Assembly: GCA_023258955.1 (NCBI GenBank)
Contig: JAHFRE010000013.1
Coordinates: 1-40,334 of the forward strand
Source: Sterolibacterium sp.
Lineage (GTDB): Bacteria; Pseudomonadota; Gammaproteobacteria; Burkholderiales; Rhodocyclaceae
Length of the DNA stretch: 40,334 nt
Direction: 5' to 3'
The translations under genes and the position numbers were made by a program. Below the pieces are notes generated by a model. It did no database searches and was not told the DNA's origin. It saw only the letters and a list, made by a program, of their open reading frames with translations. This document shows positions 7,264 to 16,573 of the stretch, piece by piece; within the stretch, counting starts at the first letter, position 1; each line of letters starts with the position of its first letter.

Positions 7264-8325
7264 TTAGAATCCCTCAATTTCTAGCGATATTTCTGCCTGC
7301 ACTGGCAGTTCGGCATTAATCGAAAACCGGCGATAAAACCCAACATTGAGCAGTGTCTCGAAGTAGCCGTCGGTGTCATCGTCAAGGCCTGACCACACGG
7401 CCGGAGTACCGTTCAATAGCTTCTTTGCAGCTCGAATTCGGTCGAGTTTTATCTTATCGACCTTCAACTTGAAGCTGTTTTGCGGAACCGTTCGGCGCTG
7501 CGTCATCGTCGCGATATTCCCGGCGAAGTCCCGATTGATCTCAGAGAAATTTAAATCGTCCGCGTCCGCGCCTAACTGCGCCGCGCCGATGTATTCGTAG
7601 TTTCCGATAGCGAACGCACCGCATGAGACGTTGCCCGTCGTTGCATTGAGGGTCACGGTGATGACTGCGTCGACGTAGGGTGGTAGGTTGAATCGGATCA
7701 GCTTCTCGCGCGTGCTGAATGTGCCGAAGCAATATTCATAGGCCCTCGTCGTGCTCCGAGTGTTCAGGTTAACTGTCTCGCTAAAGACCGTCCCTCCTCC
7801 AAGCACGCTGGTTACTGAGATCACCGCCTGATTCGCTACCATCCGACCAAGGTAAAGGCTATTGACGCGCACGCCCGGCGTGATGACACGAGTCATCGTT
7901 GTCGGCACGGTTGTCTGCGCGTCACTCGTCAGATCAAACTCTGCCCACTTGTTCGTTTTGCCCACCGGATACCATTTCGTCGCGTTGGTCACAGCGTTGC
8001 CGTTGTTCCCGGCAATCAGCGACTGATAGACCGTGTGCGTCGCCGCAACTTGAACGATGTCGCCTAGCGCGTATGTAGCGCCGCCGTCATACTCTGCGTA
8101 GACGCTCCCTCGGCTTTTCCACCACGTCGGCGATGATGCCGGCGTATGGCCGGTATTGCTGTTCTGCAACGACTCATAGACAGCGAGCGCCTGGCCGATC
8201 GTGCCGACGTAGACCAGCGCCCCAAGCGCATACGGAGTGCCACCAGCATACGCGGCCGGCGTCGTCTCGATCACCGTGCTCAATAGCATTGCGGCGGTGA
8301 TTGTCAGCGCAGGAGTGACTCTCAT
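7264..8325 (-). CDS. Tail tip / minor tail protein with carbohydrate-binding-like repeats
   Basis: 353 residues from ATG 8325, overlapping the tape-measure stop (ATGA). Two similar segments near residues 24-75 and 80-130 (PYALGALVYV...YESLQ...WW and TYALGDIVQV...YQSLI...WY) have the aromatic/glycine spacing of CBM5/12-type modules. The rest is beta-rich with a helical segment (KLKVDKIKLDRIRAAKKLL). Immediately downstream of the tape measure this should be a distal tail or tail-tip component that contacts cell-surface sugars. Family assignment is tentative. Confidence 0.6.
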   Translation of the reverse strand: MRVTPALTITAAMLLSTVIETTPAAYAGGTPYALGALVYVGTIGQALAVYESLQNSNTGHTPASSPTWWKSRGSVYAEYDGGATYALGDIVQVAATHTVYQSLIAGNNGNAVTNATKWYPVGKTNKWAEFDLTSDAQTTVPTTMTRVITPGVRVNSLYLGRMVANQAVISVTSVLGGGTVFSETVNLNTRSTTRAYEYCFGTFSTREKLIRFNLPPYVDAVITVTLNATTGNVSCGAFAIGNYEYIGAAQLGADADDLNFSEINRDFAGNIATMTQRRTVPQNSFKLKVDKIKLDRIRAAKKLLNGTPAVWSGLDDDTDGYFETLLNVGFYRRFSINAELPVQAEISLEIEGF

Positions 8326-11300
8326 GCCGCCACCGTCACATTCAGCGTTTTCCCATCGCTCGATACACGGCGCCAAAATTGCTCTTGTTTCTCCGTAACC
8401 ACGGTCAACCGGCGAAGCTCCGATCTCATCTGGCGCATTTCCTCGGCGGCTTGGTCATCGTTCGCCGCCCGCTGCTTCGTCTGCACCCGCTCGCCTTCGT
8501 GCAATATCGCCTTATATCCATTGAACGGCACATAATCGAGCCCGCCGGCATGCGAGCCGTTCGGCGTCCAATTCGGCGCGCTGGCGGCTCCTACGGCGGC
8601 CATGGCGGCATGCAAAGCGATGATCGCGTCGCGCACGCTGATCACGCTCGAATTGACCGTAACGAGTCCATTGACTGATGCGGTGAGCGCGTCGAGCTGT
8701 GCCTGGGCATCGGTCACCTGCTGATCGGCGATGTTGCCCAGCGATGCGACCTGGTCCTGCACCGAGGCGAACACGCGGGCATAGTCCTGCTGCGTCGCAC
8801 TCGTGGCCAGGGCGCCGGATAGCAGCGTCGAGACGGCGCCGGATAGCTGCCCCTGGCCGGACGTATCACCGCCACGCAGCCGGGCCATCAGGTCGTCGAA
8901 CTGGCGCTGCGCCTCGGCTTGTTTCTGCGTCGAAGTCAGCGCCGACGACGAGCCGACTAGCAACGAGTCGGCGAGCTGGTGCATCGATGTCGAGAACGAT
9001 TTCGCGTTGCTGATCACCGTCTGCAGCGCCGACGATTCGCGCTGGTACGCAGCGTCGAGATCGCTCTGTGCTTTCGTCTGTGCAGCCTTCGCGGCAGTCA
9101 GCACCTGGATCTGATCGAACAGCGCCTGATTCGAGCCGTCGAGCGCTGCGCGCTGGCGGGCAAGCGCTTGGGCGTTCGTATCGAGCAGGTTGTTCAGCTG
9201 GGTTTGAAGCCCCGCACGCTCCTGGGCGACGGCCTGCTGACGCGCCTGCTCGGCCTGTTGGATTGCCTGGAGGACGGCCGCTTTCGCGTCCAACTGCTGC
9301 TGCTCTACGGTTGCTGCAGCGGTGGCACGATCTGCCGCAGCCTTTGCCGCCACCTGCTGCGCCGTCACGGCTTGAATCTGATCGAAGATTGGCTGATTCG
9401 CCGCATCGATGGTCGCACGCTGCTTGGCGAGCAGCTGCGCCGGCGTCATGGTCAGATTATCGAGTTGATCCTGCAGGGACTGGCGTTGCTGTGCCGTCGC
9501 CGCTGCCGCTTGTGCCGCTGCTGCCGCCTGCGCTGTCTGCGATGCGGCCAATTGATCAGCAGCGGCCTTTGCGGCTTGAGCAGCCTGCACCTGATCGAAT
9601 AGCGCCTGGTTCGAAGCATCCAGCGCCGACCGTTGCTTATCGAGCAGCTGCGCCGCCGTCATGGTCAGGTTATCCAGCTGAGTCTGGAGCCTTGCGCGCT
9701 CGCTGGCGACCTGTTGAGCATGCTGTTGCGCGGCCTGGTCGGCAGCTTGCTGCGCCTGCTGTGCCGCCTGCGCCGCTGCCTGTTGGGCTGCCGCTTGGGC
9801 CTGTTGGGCTGCCGCTTGGGCCTGTTGGGCTTGCGCCTGCGCTTGTGCAGCCGCCTGCGCCGATTGGGCGTCAGCCGCAGCTTTGGCCGTCGCCGCATCC
9901 TTCGCTGCCTGTGCCGATTGAATCTGATCGAATAGGTCGCGGTTCGCAGCATCGATGGCGTTGCGCGCCTTGTCGAGCAGCTGCGCACTGGTCATCGTTA
10001 GGTTGTCCAGCTGATCCTGCAATTGCTGGCGCTGGTTCGCCGCGGCCTGCTCTGAAGCGGCGAGTTGATCCTGGGCGGCCTTGGCGGCTTGGGCGGCTTG
10101 AACCTGATCGAATAGCGACTGGTTGCTGGCGTCGAGGGCTGCGCGCTGCGCATCCAACTTTTGCGCAGCCGTCATCGTCAAGTCGTTCAACTGCGACTGC
10201 AGACTGGCACGTTCGGAAGCGATGTCGGCCAGGCTGCGCCCGGTTGCCGCAATGGCGTCCGTTGCCGTACCGGATTGCTGCGCCAGGTTATCGAGCTCCG
10301 TGCCCAGCGCCTGCCACTGAGCCAGCTGGTCCGGCCCCATGCCTGCCCTGATCGCGGCGATGAAATCAGTCTTGAATGTCTCGCCGCTGGTATGCAGCGC
10401 CTCCGTTCCAGCCTTGACCTGGTCTTGGAGGATCTGCAGCGGCGTGCGCGTTTCGGTCAGGCCGTCGAGCACACCCTTGAGCGTTGTCGCAAACGCTTCG
10501 GCGTTCTGGATGTCGTTCAGTGACATCGAATCCGCGTGAAGACCGTTGAAAAGTTTGGATAGGTAGTCCGGCAAGTCGCTGGCCTGAAGAGCGGCAAACA
10601 CGGCGCGCGCCGCGGCGAGTTGCACCGCCTCCGGCGTAGTTGCCGTCTCGCCCTGGGTAAATAGGCGCTGGCCATTGACATTCGAATCGAGGCCGAAATT
10701 TGCGCCCTGCCCGTTCTTTCCGGAGTTGGACCCATAGCCAAAGGCGGTCTCAGCGGTCTTGATGCCGAGCTCCGCAGCAGCCTTCTGGTAAGCGCTCTCC
10801 ATGCCGGTAAGGATCGCGTCGACCTGGGCATTGGTCCCGCCACCGTAGGGCGAGAGCTGGTTCGAAAGGACGGCTCCACTGGCAGAGTAGTTGATGCGAT
10901 TGCCGCCGGTGTCGCTGGTCGGCGTGCCATGGTCACCGAAGATGGCATTGATGGCGGTCAGCGCCAACACGACCTCGCCAAGGACCGGAACGACTTGAGC
11001 AATCGAAATTGCCGTCGAAGACTCGATTGCGCCCGCCTGTACCAGGTAATTCGCGAAGGCGTTGCCAATGCCGCCCTGCATCCCACCGATCGTGCCGGCC
11101 ATCATGGAGGCCTGACTCCCGGCGAAGGTTCCTGCCGCGGAACTGAAGAAGCTTCCTCCAGCCGAACTGCCCGCACCAGCCGCCGCCCCGCTCGCACCGG
11201 ACAGGCCAACTGCGCCAACGATCTGCACAACAATCTGCTGCGCCGCCATCTTGGCCAACTGCTGCTCGATAACCTTAATGAAGTCCGCGAACCCCACCTT

Positions 11301-13646
11301 CCCGGTCATGAAGAACTTGGAAAGCAAGTCCTCCATGCCAGTAAGGGATGCACTCCAGAAATCGTGCGACTGCCGAGCTGCATTCGACGCATTGTCGACG
11401 TAGTCCATGAAGGCCTGGTTCGTGCCGGTGACCCAGTCGCGCTCTCTGGCGATCCTGAAGGTAATTAGGTCAGTGGTAATAGCCTTCGTCGCATCGGCAT
11501 GCGCTCTGGCATTTGCCACCGCCTGGTTATATCCGTCCGGATCGGCGATCTTGTCGTAGGACTCGGTGATTCGCTTGATCTGCTCCAATAGGAGCTTGTC
11601 TATTTTCTCCATCTCGTTGGAAATCTCGACAGCCTGTTTCGACATTCCAACCTGATCTGCCGCCTTCTTTGCTGTGTCGACAGTTTCTTGCAACTTCACA
11701 TCGAAGCCGTCCATCGACTTCGCGACTTCGCCATAAACTTTGGCGTATTCCTTTGCGCGAGCGATCGCGTCAATCTGCGCCTGGCGCGAGCGATCCGCGT
11801 AGACCGCGTCATTGACGCGTGCCTGCAATAGCTCCTTCAGTGCGTCACTGACGCCGGTGATCGACTTTTGCATCGCCGATTTCACTTCAAGGTCAAGTTT
11901 TTCTGCGGTGCTCAGTGCTCGATCCTGCTTTACGGCTTCCTCGATCTGGCGTGCATATGTATTCACACGATCTACCAGCGAGTTGTATTGGTTGATGCCG
12001 TCTTCGGTTTCTTGGGATTGTTCCTGCGCAAACCCCCTTGCCGCCTCCATCGCATCCTTTTGCGCCTGAGTAAGCCCCTCCGCGGCCTTGCCAGTGCTAT
12101 ATAGGGCGGCTTGGAATTGCTCAGCCAACTGAGTTTGCTTGGCAAGCTCCAGCGCGGCGCCAGGACCCTTCGATTGCGAGAGAAGCGCGATCTTGTCGTT
12201 GACCGCGGCCAATCCCTTCTCGAGTGCGGCCGAATCTCCCGTGCCATACTTCGCCTGGTCGGAATAGCGCTTGACCACCGCAATCGCAGCTTCGACATCG
12301 CCTTGCGTGTCGGCGAATGCGCCGCGCCTCTTCTCCCCGAATACAAACCACGCTGTCGCGGCAATGCCGAGCAACGTGATGAGCACGCCCATCGGGCCGC
12401 CCAGAAGCGAGATTGCGCCACTGGTTGCCGATGCCGTAAGCGACGCTTCCTTTTGCGCCAGGGCAAGAGCAGTTGTCGCCTCTGCGTGCGCTACCTCTGC
12501 CGCAGCAGCGCGCGCCTGGGCGGGAACAAGCCCGTTGGTCGCTATCTCGAGCGCGACCTCGCCTTCGGTAGCAAGAACTGCTGCCCGCAATTCTGCAACT
12601 CTGGCCGTCGTGAGCGCCGCAATGGAGGCCGTGACTGCATAGTTCTCCTGGGCCTCGGCAACCTTGGCCGTCCGCAGCGCCGAGCTCGCCGTAACCTGTT
12701 CGTACATGGTGACGGTTGCTTTGGCCGTCTCGGTGACAAGCGGGCCGAGCCACGCAGCAATTTTCCAGGATGCGTAGGCGCCGGCAACGGCTTCGACGCC
12801 CTCCTTGTGGTTGTAGAGCCAGACGACCGCTTCCTTGGTGATGGAAACGCCATCGGCCACGGCTTGGCCGAATGATCGGTATGCGGCGGCAGACCCACCC
12901 GAGCCCTCTTTGAGCTTCAGGAAGTCATCGGCGAGGCTATTCATCGTCGGCAGTAATGCGCCGAGCACTTGATTGGTGAATCCGCCGGTTCCAACGAGCT
13001 CCGCAAGCTTGTCGTTGAACTCCTTGGACCGCGTTGCTAGTTCGGTGGTCTGATGAGAGAGTGCAATCCCCTTGTCGATAGTCTTTTGGATCTCTTCGCT
13101 ACCGAGAGATAGCGCGGCTGCCTGCTCTCCCCACGCCTTTCCGGTCGCCTTCATCGCGACCGCGCTTCGAAGCTGAATGTCCGGAATGAGATTGAGGATG
13201 TCGGACAGTTGCTTGTACGCTTCGACTGGGTCCTTTGCGGAAATACCCAGATCACGGAAAGCATCAGGCGTCTTGCCCATGTTGACCGCCATCTTTTCAA
13301 TGGACTTGGTCAACGAGTCAATGTCGGTCCCGTTCTGCCTGGCGAGCAGGCTCAGGCCAGAAAGGTTTTCAACAGTTATGCCGGTGGCCTTGCCAAGATT
13401 CAGCAGGTGCTCTGACGCTTCTGCCGCACCCTTTATCACTTCACCGAATTCAAGTGCAGAGAGGCCAACGCCGAACACTTCCAGGGCTTGCTTCGTCCTT
13501 TCCATCACCTTGCCCATGGTTTCCATGGACTCTGCGATCTTCTCTGACGAATGGGTCAGATTCGCCATGGCGGCTTGTGCCTTCTCGATCTCGGCGACAA
13601 AGGACGATGTATCGGCAGAAATCTTGTAGGACGTATCGGCGGCCAT
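8322..13646 (-). CDS. Tail tape measure protein
   Basis: 1774 residues, by far the largest gene. The N-terminus (KISADTSSFVAEIEKAQAAM) is typical of tape measures. Hydrophobic segments occur near residues 408-435 and in the 780-920 region. A long Ala/Gln-rich coiled-coil array covers about residues 1140-1520. The C-terminus has the frequent GLDYVPFNGYKAILHEGERV motif. It sits between the tail chaperones and the tail-tip genes as expected. With the usual 0.15 nm per residue the tail would be roughly 0.26 micrometre long, which supports a long flexible siphovirus tail; no sheath gene is present. Confidence 0.92.
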   Translation of the reverse strand: MAADTSYKISADTSSFVAEIEKAQAAMANLTHSSEKIAESMETMGKVMERTKQALEVFGVGLSALEFGEVIKGAAEASEHLLNLGKATGITVENLSGLSLLARQNGTDIDSLTKSIEKMAVNMGKTPDAFRDLGISAKDPVEAYKQLSDILNLIPDIQLRSAVAMKATGKAWGEQAAALSLGSEEIQKTIDKGIALSHQTTELATRSKEFNDKLAELVGTGGFTNQVLGALLPTMNSLADDFLKLKEGSGGSAAAYRSFGQAVADGVSITKEAVVWLYNHKEGVEAVAGAYASWKIAAWLGPLVTETAKATVTMYEQVTASSALRTAKVAEAQENYAVTASIAALTTARVAELRAAVLATEGEVALEIATNGLVPAQARAAAAEVAHAEATTALALAQKEASLTASATSGAISLLGGPMGVLITLLGIAATAWFVFGEKRRGAFADTQGDVEAAIAVVKRYSDQAKYGTGDSAALEKGLAAVNDKIALLSQSKGPGAALELAKQTQLAEQFQAALYSTGKAAEGLTQAQKDAMEAARGFAQEQSQETEDGINQYNSLVDRVNTYARQIEEAVKQDRALSTAEKLDLEVKSAMQKSITGVSDALKELLQARVNDAVYADRSRQAQIDAIARAKEYAKVYGEVAKSMDGFDVKLQETVDTAKKAADQVGMSKQAVEISNEMEKIDKLLLEQIKRITESYDKIADPDGYNQAVANARAHADATKAITTDLITFRIARERDWVTGTNQAFMDYVDNASNAARQSHDFWSASLTGMEDLLSKFFMTGKVGFADFIKVIEQQLAKMAAQQIVVQIVGAVGLSGASGAAAGAGSSAGGSFFSSAAGTFAGSQASMMAGTIGGMQGGIGNAFANYLVQAGAIESSTAISIAQVVPVLGEVVLALTAINAIFGDHGTPTSDTGGNRINYSASGAVLSNQLSPYGGGTNAQVDAILTGMESAYQKAAAELGIKTAETAFGYGSNSGKNGQGANFGLDSNVNGQRLFTQGETATTPEAVQLAAARAVFAALQASDLPDYLSKLFNGLHADSMSLNDIQNAEAFATTLKGVLDGLTETRTPLQILQDQVKAGTEALHTSGETFKTDFIAAIRAGMGPDQLAQWQALGTELDNLAQQSGTATDAIAATGRSLADIASERASLQSQLNDLTMTAAQKLDAQRAALDASNQSLFDQVQAAQAAKAAQDQLAASEQAAANQRQQLQDQLDNLTMTSAQLLDKARNAIDAANRDLFDQIQSAQAAKDAATAKAAADAQSAQAAAQAQAQAQQAQAAAQQAQAAAQQAAAQAAQQAQQAADQAAQQHAQQVASERARLQTQLDNLTMTAAQLLDKQRSALDASNQALFDQVQAAQAAKAAADQLAASQTAQAAAAAQAAAATAQQRQSLQDQLDNLTMTPAQLLAKQRATIDAANQPIFDQIQAVTAQQVAAKAAADRATAAATVEQQQLDAKAAVLQAIQQAEQARQQAVAQERAGLQTQLNNLLDTNAQALARQRAALDGSNQALFDQIQVLTAAKAAQTKAQSDLDAAYQRESSALQTVISNAKSFSTSMHQLADSLLVGSSSALTSTQKQAEAQRQFDDLMARLRGGDTSGQGQLSGAVSTLLSGALATSATQQDYARVFASVQDQVASLGNIADQQVTDAQAQLDALTASVNGLVTVNSSVISVRDAIIALHAAMAAVGAASAPNWTPNGSHAGGLDYVPFNGYKAILHEGERVQTKQRAANDDQAAEEMRQMRSELRRLTVVTEKQEQFWRRVSSDGKTLNVTVAA
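9090..10220 (-). repeat. Five coiled-coil repeats inside the tape measure gene
   Basis: Within the tape measure protein a unit beginning ERxxLQxQLNDLTMTxAQ and continuing LDxQRAALDASNQxLFDQ occurs five times, with the order LQ-QL-NL-T and FDQ(I/V)Q kept. The spacers between units are Ala/Gln-rich and differ in length, the longest being almost pure (Q/A) runs near 9740-9900. The repeat probably arose by internal duplication and could let tail length change by unit steps. Confidence 0.8.
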
Positions 13647-13658
13647 GAGGTTGATGTC

Positions 13659-14311
13659 CTATCGCGCGTTCAGCTGCTCTGTTGCAGCGGCTTCAATCAC
13701 CCGCAAACGACGAAACGTGTCGGCTCGTTTCTTCTTGGGAACGCCGAGTGCATTCATGACTGGCTCGATGGACGCGTAGACCAGGCCTTGATAGCGAAGG
13801 CCCGCCACACCGGAAACAACGTGCCACTGCGTATCCAGGTTCCTGAACACGGTAACTGCCAGCCAGTTCTTTGGGAAAATCCAAACGGTGTCATCGCGAA
13901 TTTCCCCTGCCCATTTCAAACCGACGGCCGCCATCGCATCTGGGTTCGGGGGCTCGAACTCCGGGCCCCTTACCCAAGCGCGAGCGACCGCCTCTAGTTT
14001 TTTCTTTCGACCCCGAACAGCTCCTGCGTGTAGGCAAGAAACAGCGCGCCACCGGAGCTCGGGTACGATTCCAATAGCTCGTTGATCGTCTCGATGGAAG
14101 GATCGCCAGGCGGATAGTCCCATCCGGCAAGAACCTCAAGCAGCGATTCCGCATCGTTTCCGCTTGTCTTGGCGCGATCGATCCAGTCGGTATATTCCTT
14201 CTTGCGCTTGTGCCGAAACGTGCACGAGAGAATCTGGGGCTTTTCGCCTGGCGCGCGAATGGTGACCTTCGTCTTGAAGGTCGGGTTTGGCTGCGGTTTG
14301 AAATCCATCAA
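13659..14311 (-). CDS. Tail assembly chaperone GT, made by -1 frameshifting
   Basis: Slipping -1 at 13997-14003 extends G by 112 residues (LEAVARAWVRGPEF... to ATEQLNAR), giving a 217-residue fusion. The added T part (about 13659-13997) resembles the DUF1799 family found at this position in many phages. It has no convincing start or ribosome site of its own; the frame merely stays open upstream to 14123 through G. In lambda-like tails, GT recruits tail tube subunits via its T domain while G binds the tape measure. The arrangement here matches fully. Confidence 0.85.
13994..14311 (-). CDS. Tail assembly chaperone G (0-frame product)
   Basis: 105 residues, starting MMDFKPQPNPTFKTKV and ending GVERKN. 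It is located between the tail tube gene and the tape measure, the position of lambda gene G and its analogues. These chaperones coat the tape measure during tail assembly and are not in the virion. Its last two sense codons form the slippery site A AAA AAC directly before the TAG stop, from which the longer GT protein is made. Confidence 0.85.
   Translation of the reverse strand: MMDFKPQPNPTFKTKVTIRAPGEKPQILSCTFRHKRKKEYTDWIDRAKTSGNDAESLLEVLAGWDYPPGDPSIETINELLESYPSSGGALFLAYTQELFGVERKN
13997..14003 (-). promoter_or_regulatory. Programmed -1 ribosomal frameshift site A_AAA_AAC
   Basis: On the minus strand the 0-frame reads AGA AAA AAC TAG, so the heptamer A AAA AAC has the exact X XXY YYZ phasing. 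Moving back one base gives AAA AAA CTA GAG, which enters the downstream open frame without a gap. About 30 nt further on, GGGGC and GCCCC could pair as a stem (loop 11 nt), a possible stimulator. Confidence 0.88.
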
Positions 14312-14319
14312 AATTCCCC

Positions 14320-15279
14320 TTACAGAACGCAGATACGAAGATCGTCATTGCCCGACGACGGGAGCACGCGCAGGTCGTAGCCGATCAGACGACGGCCGTT
14401 GAATTCGGTCTTCTTGGGGTTGATGAGCTGAACCTTGGGCGCGTGCACCAGGATCTTGTAGCCCGCAGTTGTTCCATGTAGCAGGCCGATGCTCTGCGTG
14501 GTGTTGGCCTTGACCCCAGTCATGAAGGTCACTTCCTGCGCTGCCGTAAGATCCAGCTCGCAACTACCGGTCATGACGTGGTCGGTGATATCGATACTCT
14601 CACCGCCAAGCAATGGAACATGGGCAAGCTTGTTCCCCAACGCCATCTGCAGCCCCTTCGACGGATAGGTCGTGCCGCCGGTAAGCGCACCCGTGGCATA
14701 GGTGCAGCCAAACGTGAGGTCACCCGTATTGGGATCGGTGATCGCAAGCGGGGTCTTCCAAGCGGTCAGCGTCGGCGTGGCGTTGGAGACCGCTGTAAGG
14801 CCGCCATCGATGCCCATGAACTTCATGCTGAACACGGGACGCTCGCCTGAGCCCATCTTGATTGAGGCGTCGCCACGCGCCATCAGGAGCTTGTGCAAAG
14901 CGCCGTCGTCGTAGTAGTAGATCGTCAAGCATTCCAGCCCGGTAGAGATCGGCGTGTAATCGACCCGCGTGACGGCCGTTACCGCCTCGGCGAAGCCGCA
15001 CGCACGCAACAGCGGCCCCCAGGCTGGGGCTGTGCCAGCGGTGCCCGATCCTGCGATTTCCACATCGAAACTCGCCTCGACGAAGGCATTACCAACCAAT
15101 TGCTCGCTACCGCCGAAAAAGCCCTTCAGGATATTTCGGTCGATGTTCGTGGCATTCAGCGGATTGATGGTCTGGTTCGAAACCAGAATGGCATCGGTGG
15201 CGCCAACCGGCGCGGCGTCAACACCGGGCGTGGCCTCGATCTTGGCGAGGATGACTGTATTGCGGGGAGAGCGGGACAT
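14320..15279 (-). CDS. Major tail (tube) protein
   Basis: 319 residues. N-terminus MSRSPRNTVILAKIEATPG is the common opening of long-tailed phage tube proteins, followed by GFFGGSEQLVG and beta-rich stretches. It lies directly upstream of the G/GT chaperones and downstream of the tail terminator, the canonical slot. It would polymerise as hexameric rings around the tape measure. Confidence 0.85.
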   Translation of the reverse strand: MSRSPRNTVILAKIEATPGVDAAPVGATDAILVSNQTINPLNATNIDRNILKGFFGGSEQLVGNAFVEASFDVEIAGSGTAGTAPAWGPLLRACGFAEAVTAVTRVDYTPISTGLECLTIYYYDDGALHKLLMARGDASIKMGSGERPVFSMKFMGIDGGLTAVSNATPTLTAWKTPLAITDPNTGDLTFGCTYATGALTGGTTYPSKGLQMALGNKLAHVPLLGGESIDITDHVMTGSCELDLTAAQEVTFMTGVKANTTQSIGLLHGTTAGYKILVHAPKVQLINPKKTEFNGRRLIGYDLRVLPSSGNDDLRICVL

Positions 15280-15282
15280 GGC

Positions 15283-15441
15283 CTATTCCTTTTCGAGAAT
15301 GACCGCAGGCGCAGGCATGTCGCGGTCGGATTGTTGAGGTTGTGGATCAGCGGCTGGCACGTTGGGCGACAATTGCCCGGACTTGGGATCACGCAACCAA
15401 CTGCCACCGGTTTGAGGGTTGAGTTCTTCGGGTTCGGGCAT
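15283..15441 (-). CDS. Short proline-rich virion-region protein (52 aa)
   Basis: Starts at ATG 15441, 1 nt past the previous stop, with GGAGA 6 nt upstream. The sequence MPEPEELNPQTGGSWLRDP is a recurrent small-protein opening in this slot of phage tail modules, followed by a Pro/Gln-rich tail. A longer frame upstream overlaps the tail terminator gene and is not used. Function unknown. Confidence 0.65.
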   Translation of the reverse strand: MPEPEELNPQTGGSWLRDPKSGQLSPNVPAADPQPQQSDRDMPAPAVILEKE

Positions 15442-15442
15442 G

Positions 15443-15883
15443 TCAGTTCTCCAGGGAATGAGCGGAGGTGCGAAACTCCACGATGTAGGTTTTGGTGATG
15501 ACGCCAATGGACTGTTCCGCCGGCGCCCGGCGTCGCTCGGTGGGACCTTCCTGGATGTCAAGCGCCAAGCCACCCAGGGTGCGGTCGGCCATGATCCGGT
15601 TGTAGCTTTCGACCAACGCTGGATCCGCGCCACGAAAAGGCGCCAAGCCCTTGGCGATCACATGAACATCGACATTGACGCGACGCTCCGCACGGCCAAT
15701 CAGTCCGTTCAGGTTCGGTTCAGGCTCGATTCCCTCTTCGATGGCCAGCGCTAGCGTCTTGGTCTGGTCGATGGCGTAGACAAGGTCGACATAGATGTCG
15801 CCAACCGGTACCGAAGTCATGGCCGGTGCCGTCAGTGCGGTCTTGATGGCCTGAACGAGGGCGTCGACGCGCGAAGCCATCAT
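15443..15883 (-). CDS. Tail terminator (gpU-like) protein
   Basis: 146 residues. An N-terminal helix (RVDALVQAIKTALTAP) is followed by beta strands including VNVDVHVIAKG and, near the end, ITKTYIVEFRTS. The size and position between the head-closure gene and the major tail protein fit tail terminators, which cap the tube and join it to the head. The start overlaps the previous stop as ATGA. Confidence 0.7.
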   Translation of the reverse strand: MMASRVDALVQAIKTALTAPAMTSVPVGDIYVDLVYAIDQTKTLALAIEEGIEPEPNLNGLIGRAERRVNVDVHVIAKGLAPFRGADPALVESYNRIMADRTLGGLALDIQEGPTERRRAPAEQSIGVITKTYIVEFRTSAHSLEN

Positions 15884-16182
15884 GCAACCTCCAGATTCAG
15901 CACGGTCTCACCGCAGCCCGCATCTCGTTCAATGCTGGCAACGAGGAAGCTGCCACCATGGACGGCGAGGGCATCCCCTCGCGCAACGCTGGCCATGTCG
16001 GCACTCATGACGCTGAAACGTGGCCGATCCCCACCCACCTGCACACCGCCGAGGTCAGCATTGACGAAGGGAGAGGAGAAGACGCCGCGCACAGGCGTCG
16101 CGGTGCCACCGGACGGCGTCCAGGTGGCATCCTCGCCCAAGCGGGAGAGGATGCGACGGGTGTGAGCGGCGAAGTCGACCAT
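15880..16182 (-). CDS. Head-tail joining / head closure protein (lambda FII-like)
   Basis: 100 residues: a short N-terminal helix (AHTRRILSRLGEDATW) then beta-rich segments with ALAVHGGSFLVASIERD. Lambda gpFII-like stoppers have this size, composition and place between decoration protein and tail terminator. Assigned on layout and general features. Confidence 0.65.
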   Translation of the reverse strand: MVDFAAHTRRILSRLGEDATWTPSGGTATPVRGVFSSPFVNADLGGVQVGGDRPRFSVMSADMASVARGDALAVHGGSFLVASIERDAGCGETVLNLEVA

Positions 16183-16193
16183 GGTCTATCAGC

Positions 16194-16544
16194 TTAGGTC
16201 GCGACGGGCAGGTATTGACCGAGCTTGATCTTGACGGTCACAAGACCCGCGGTGACGGCCACCGCCTCGACGCACACGCCAACGCACTGCTGCGCAGTCG
16301 AGGTCTTGTTGACGCATTTGTTGGTCGGATCCCAGAAGACCCGATCGCCGACGGCGATCGCCAACGAATCGGTCTTGGCGATGGTGACAATGCCTTCGGT
16401 CAGGAATTCGCCCGGCGTACTGATTGCCACATCATTCATGGCGACGCCGAACAGCCCAGACCCGGCGAGATAGCCGACGCCGGCGGCAACGGCAGCGGCC
16501 GGTGTGATGGTGACGATGTCACCGGATTGAATAAAGGTCTTCAT
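16194..16544 (-). CDS. DUF2190-type capsid decoration protein (short copy)
   Basis: 116 residues, opening MKTFIQSGDIVTITPAAAV and continuing through GLFGVAMNDVA, GEFLTEGIV and GDRVFWD to a short C-terminus. This is the DUF2190 pattern, a small beta-sandwich linked to phage capsid decoration. It is paralogous to the next gene upstream, which shares MK..-Q.GD and GVA.NDVA..-GEFL.-G. Confidence 0.75.
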   Translation of the reverse strand: MKTFIQSGDIVTITPAAAVAAGVGYLAGSGLFGVAMNDVAISTPGEFLTEGIVTIAKTDSLAIAVGDRVFWDPTNKCVNKTSTAQQCVGVCVEAVAVTAGLVTVKIKLGQYLPVAT

Positions 16545-16573
16545 GTCTTTGTCCTTTCAAGAATCGACAGCGA

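Noticed and set aside
8379-13648. Many long plus-strand frames opposite the tape measure gene.
   Set aside because: They mirror the Ala/Gln/Leu-rich repeats of the real minus-strand gene, lack ribosome sites and overlap one another.
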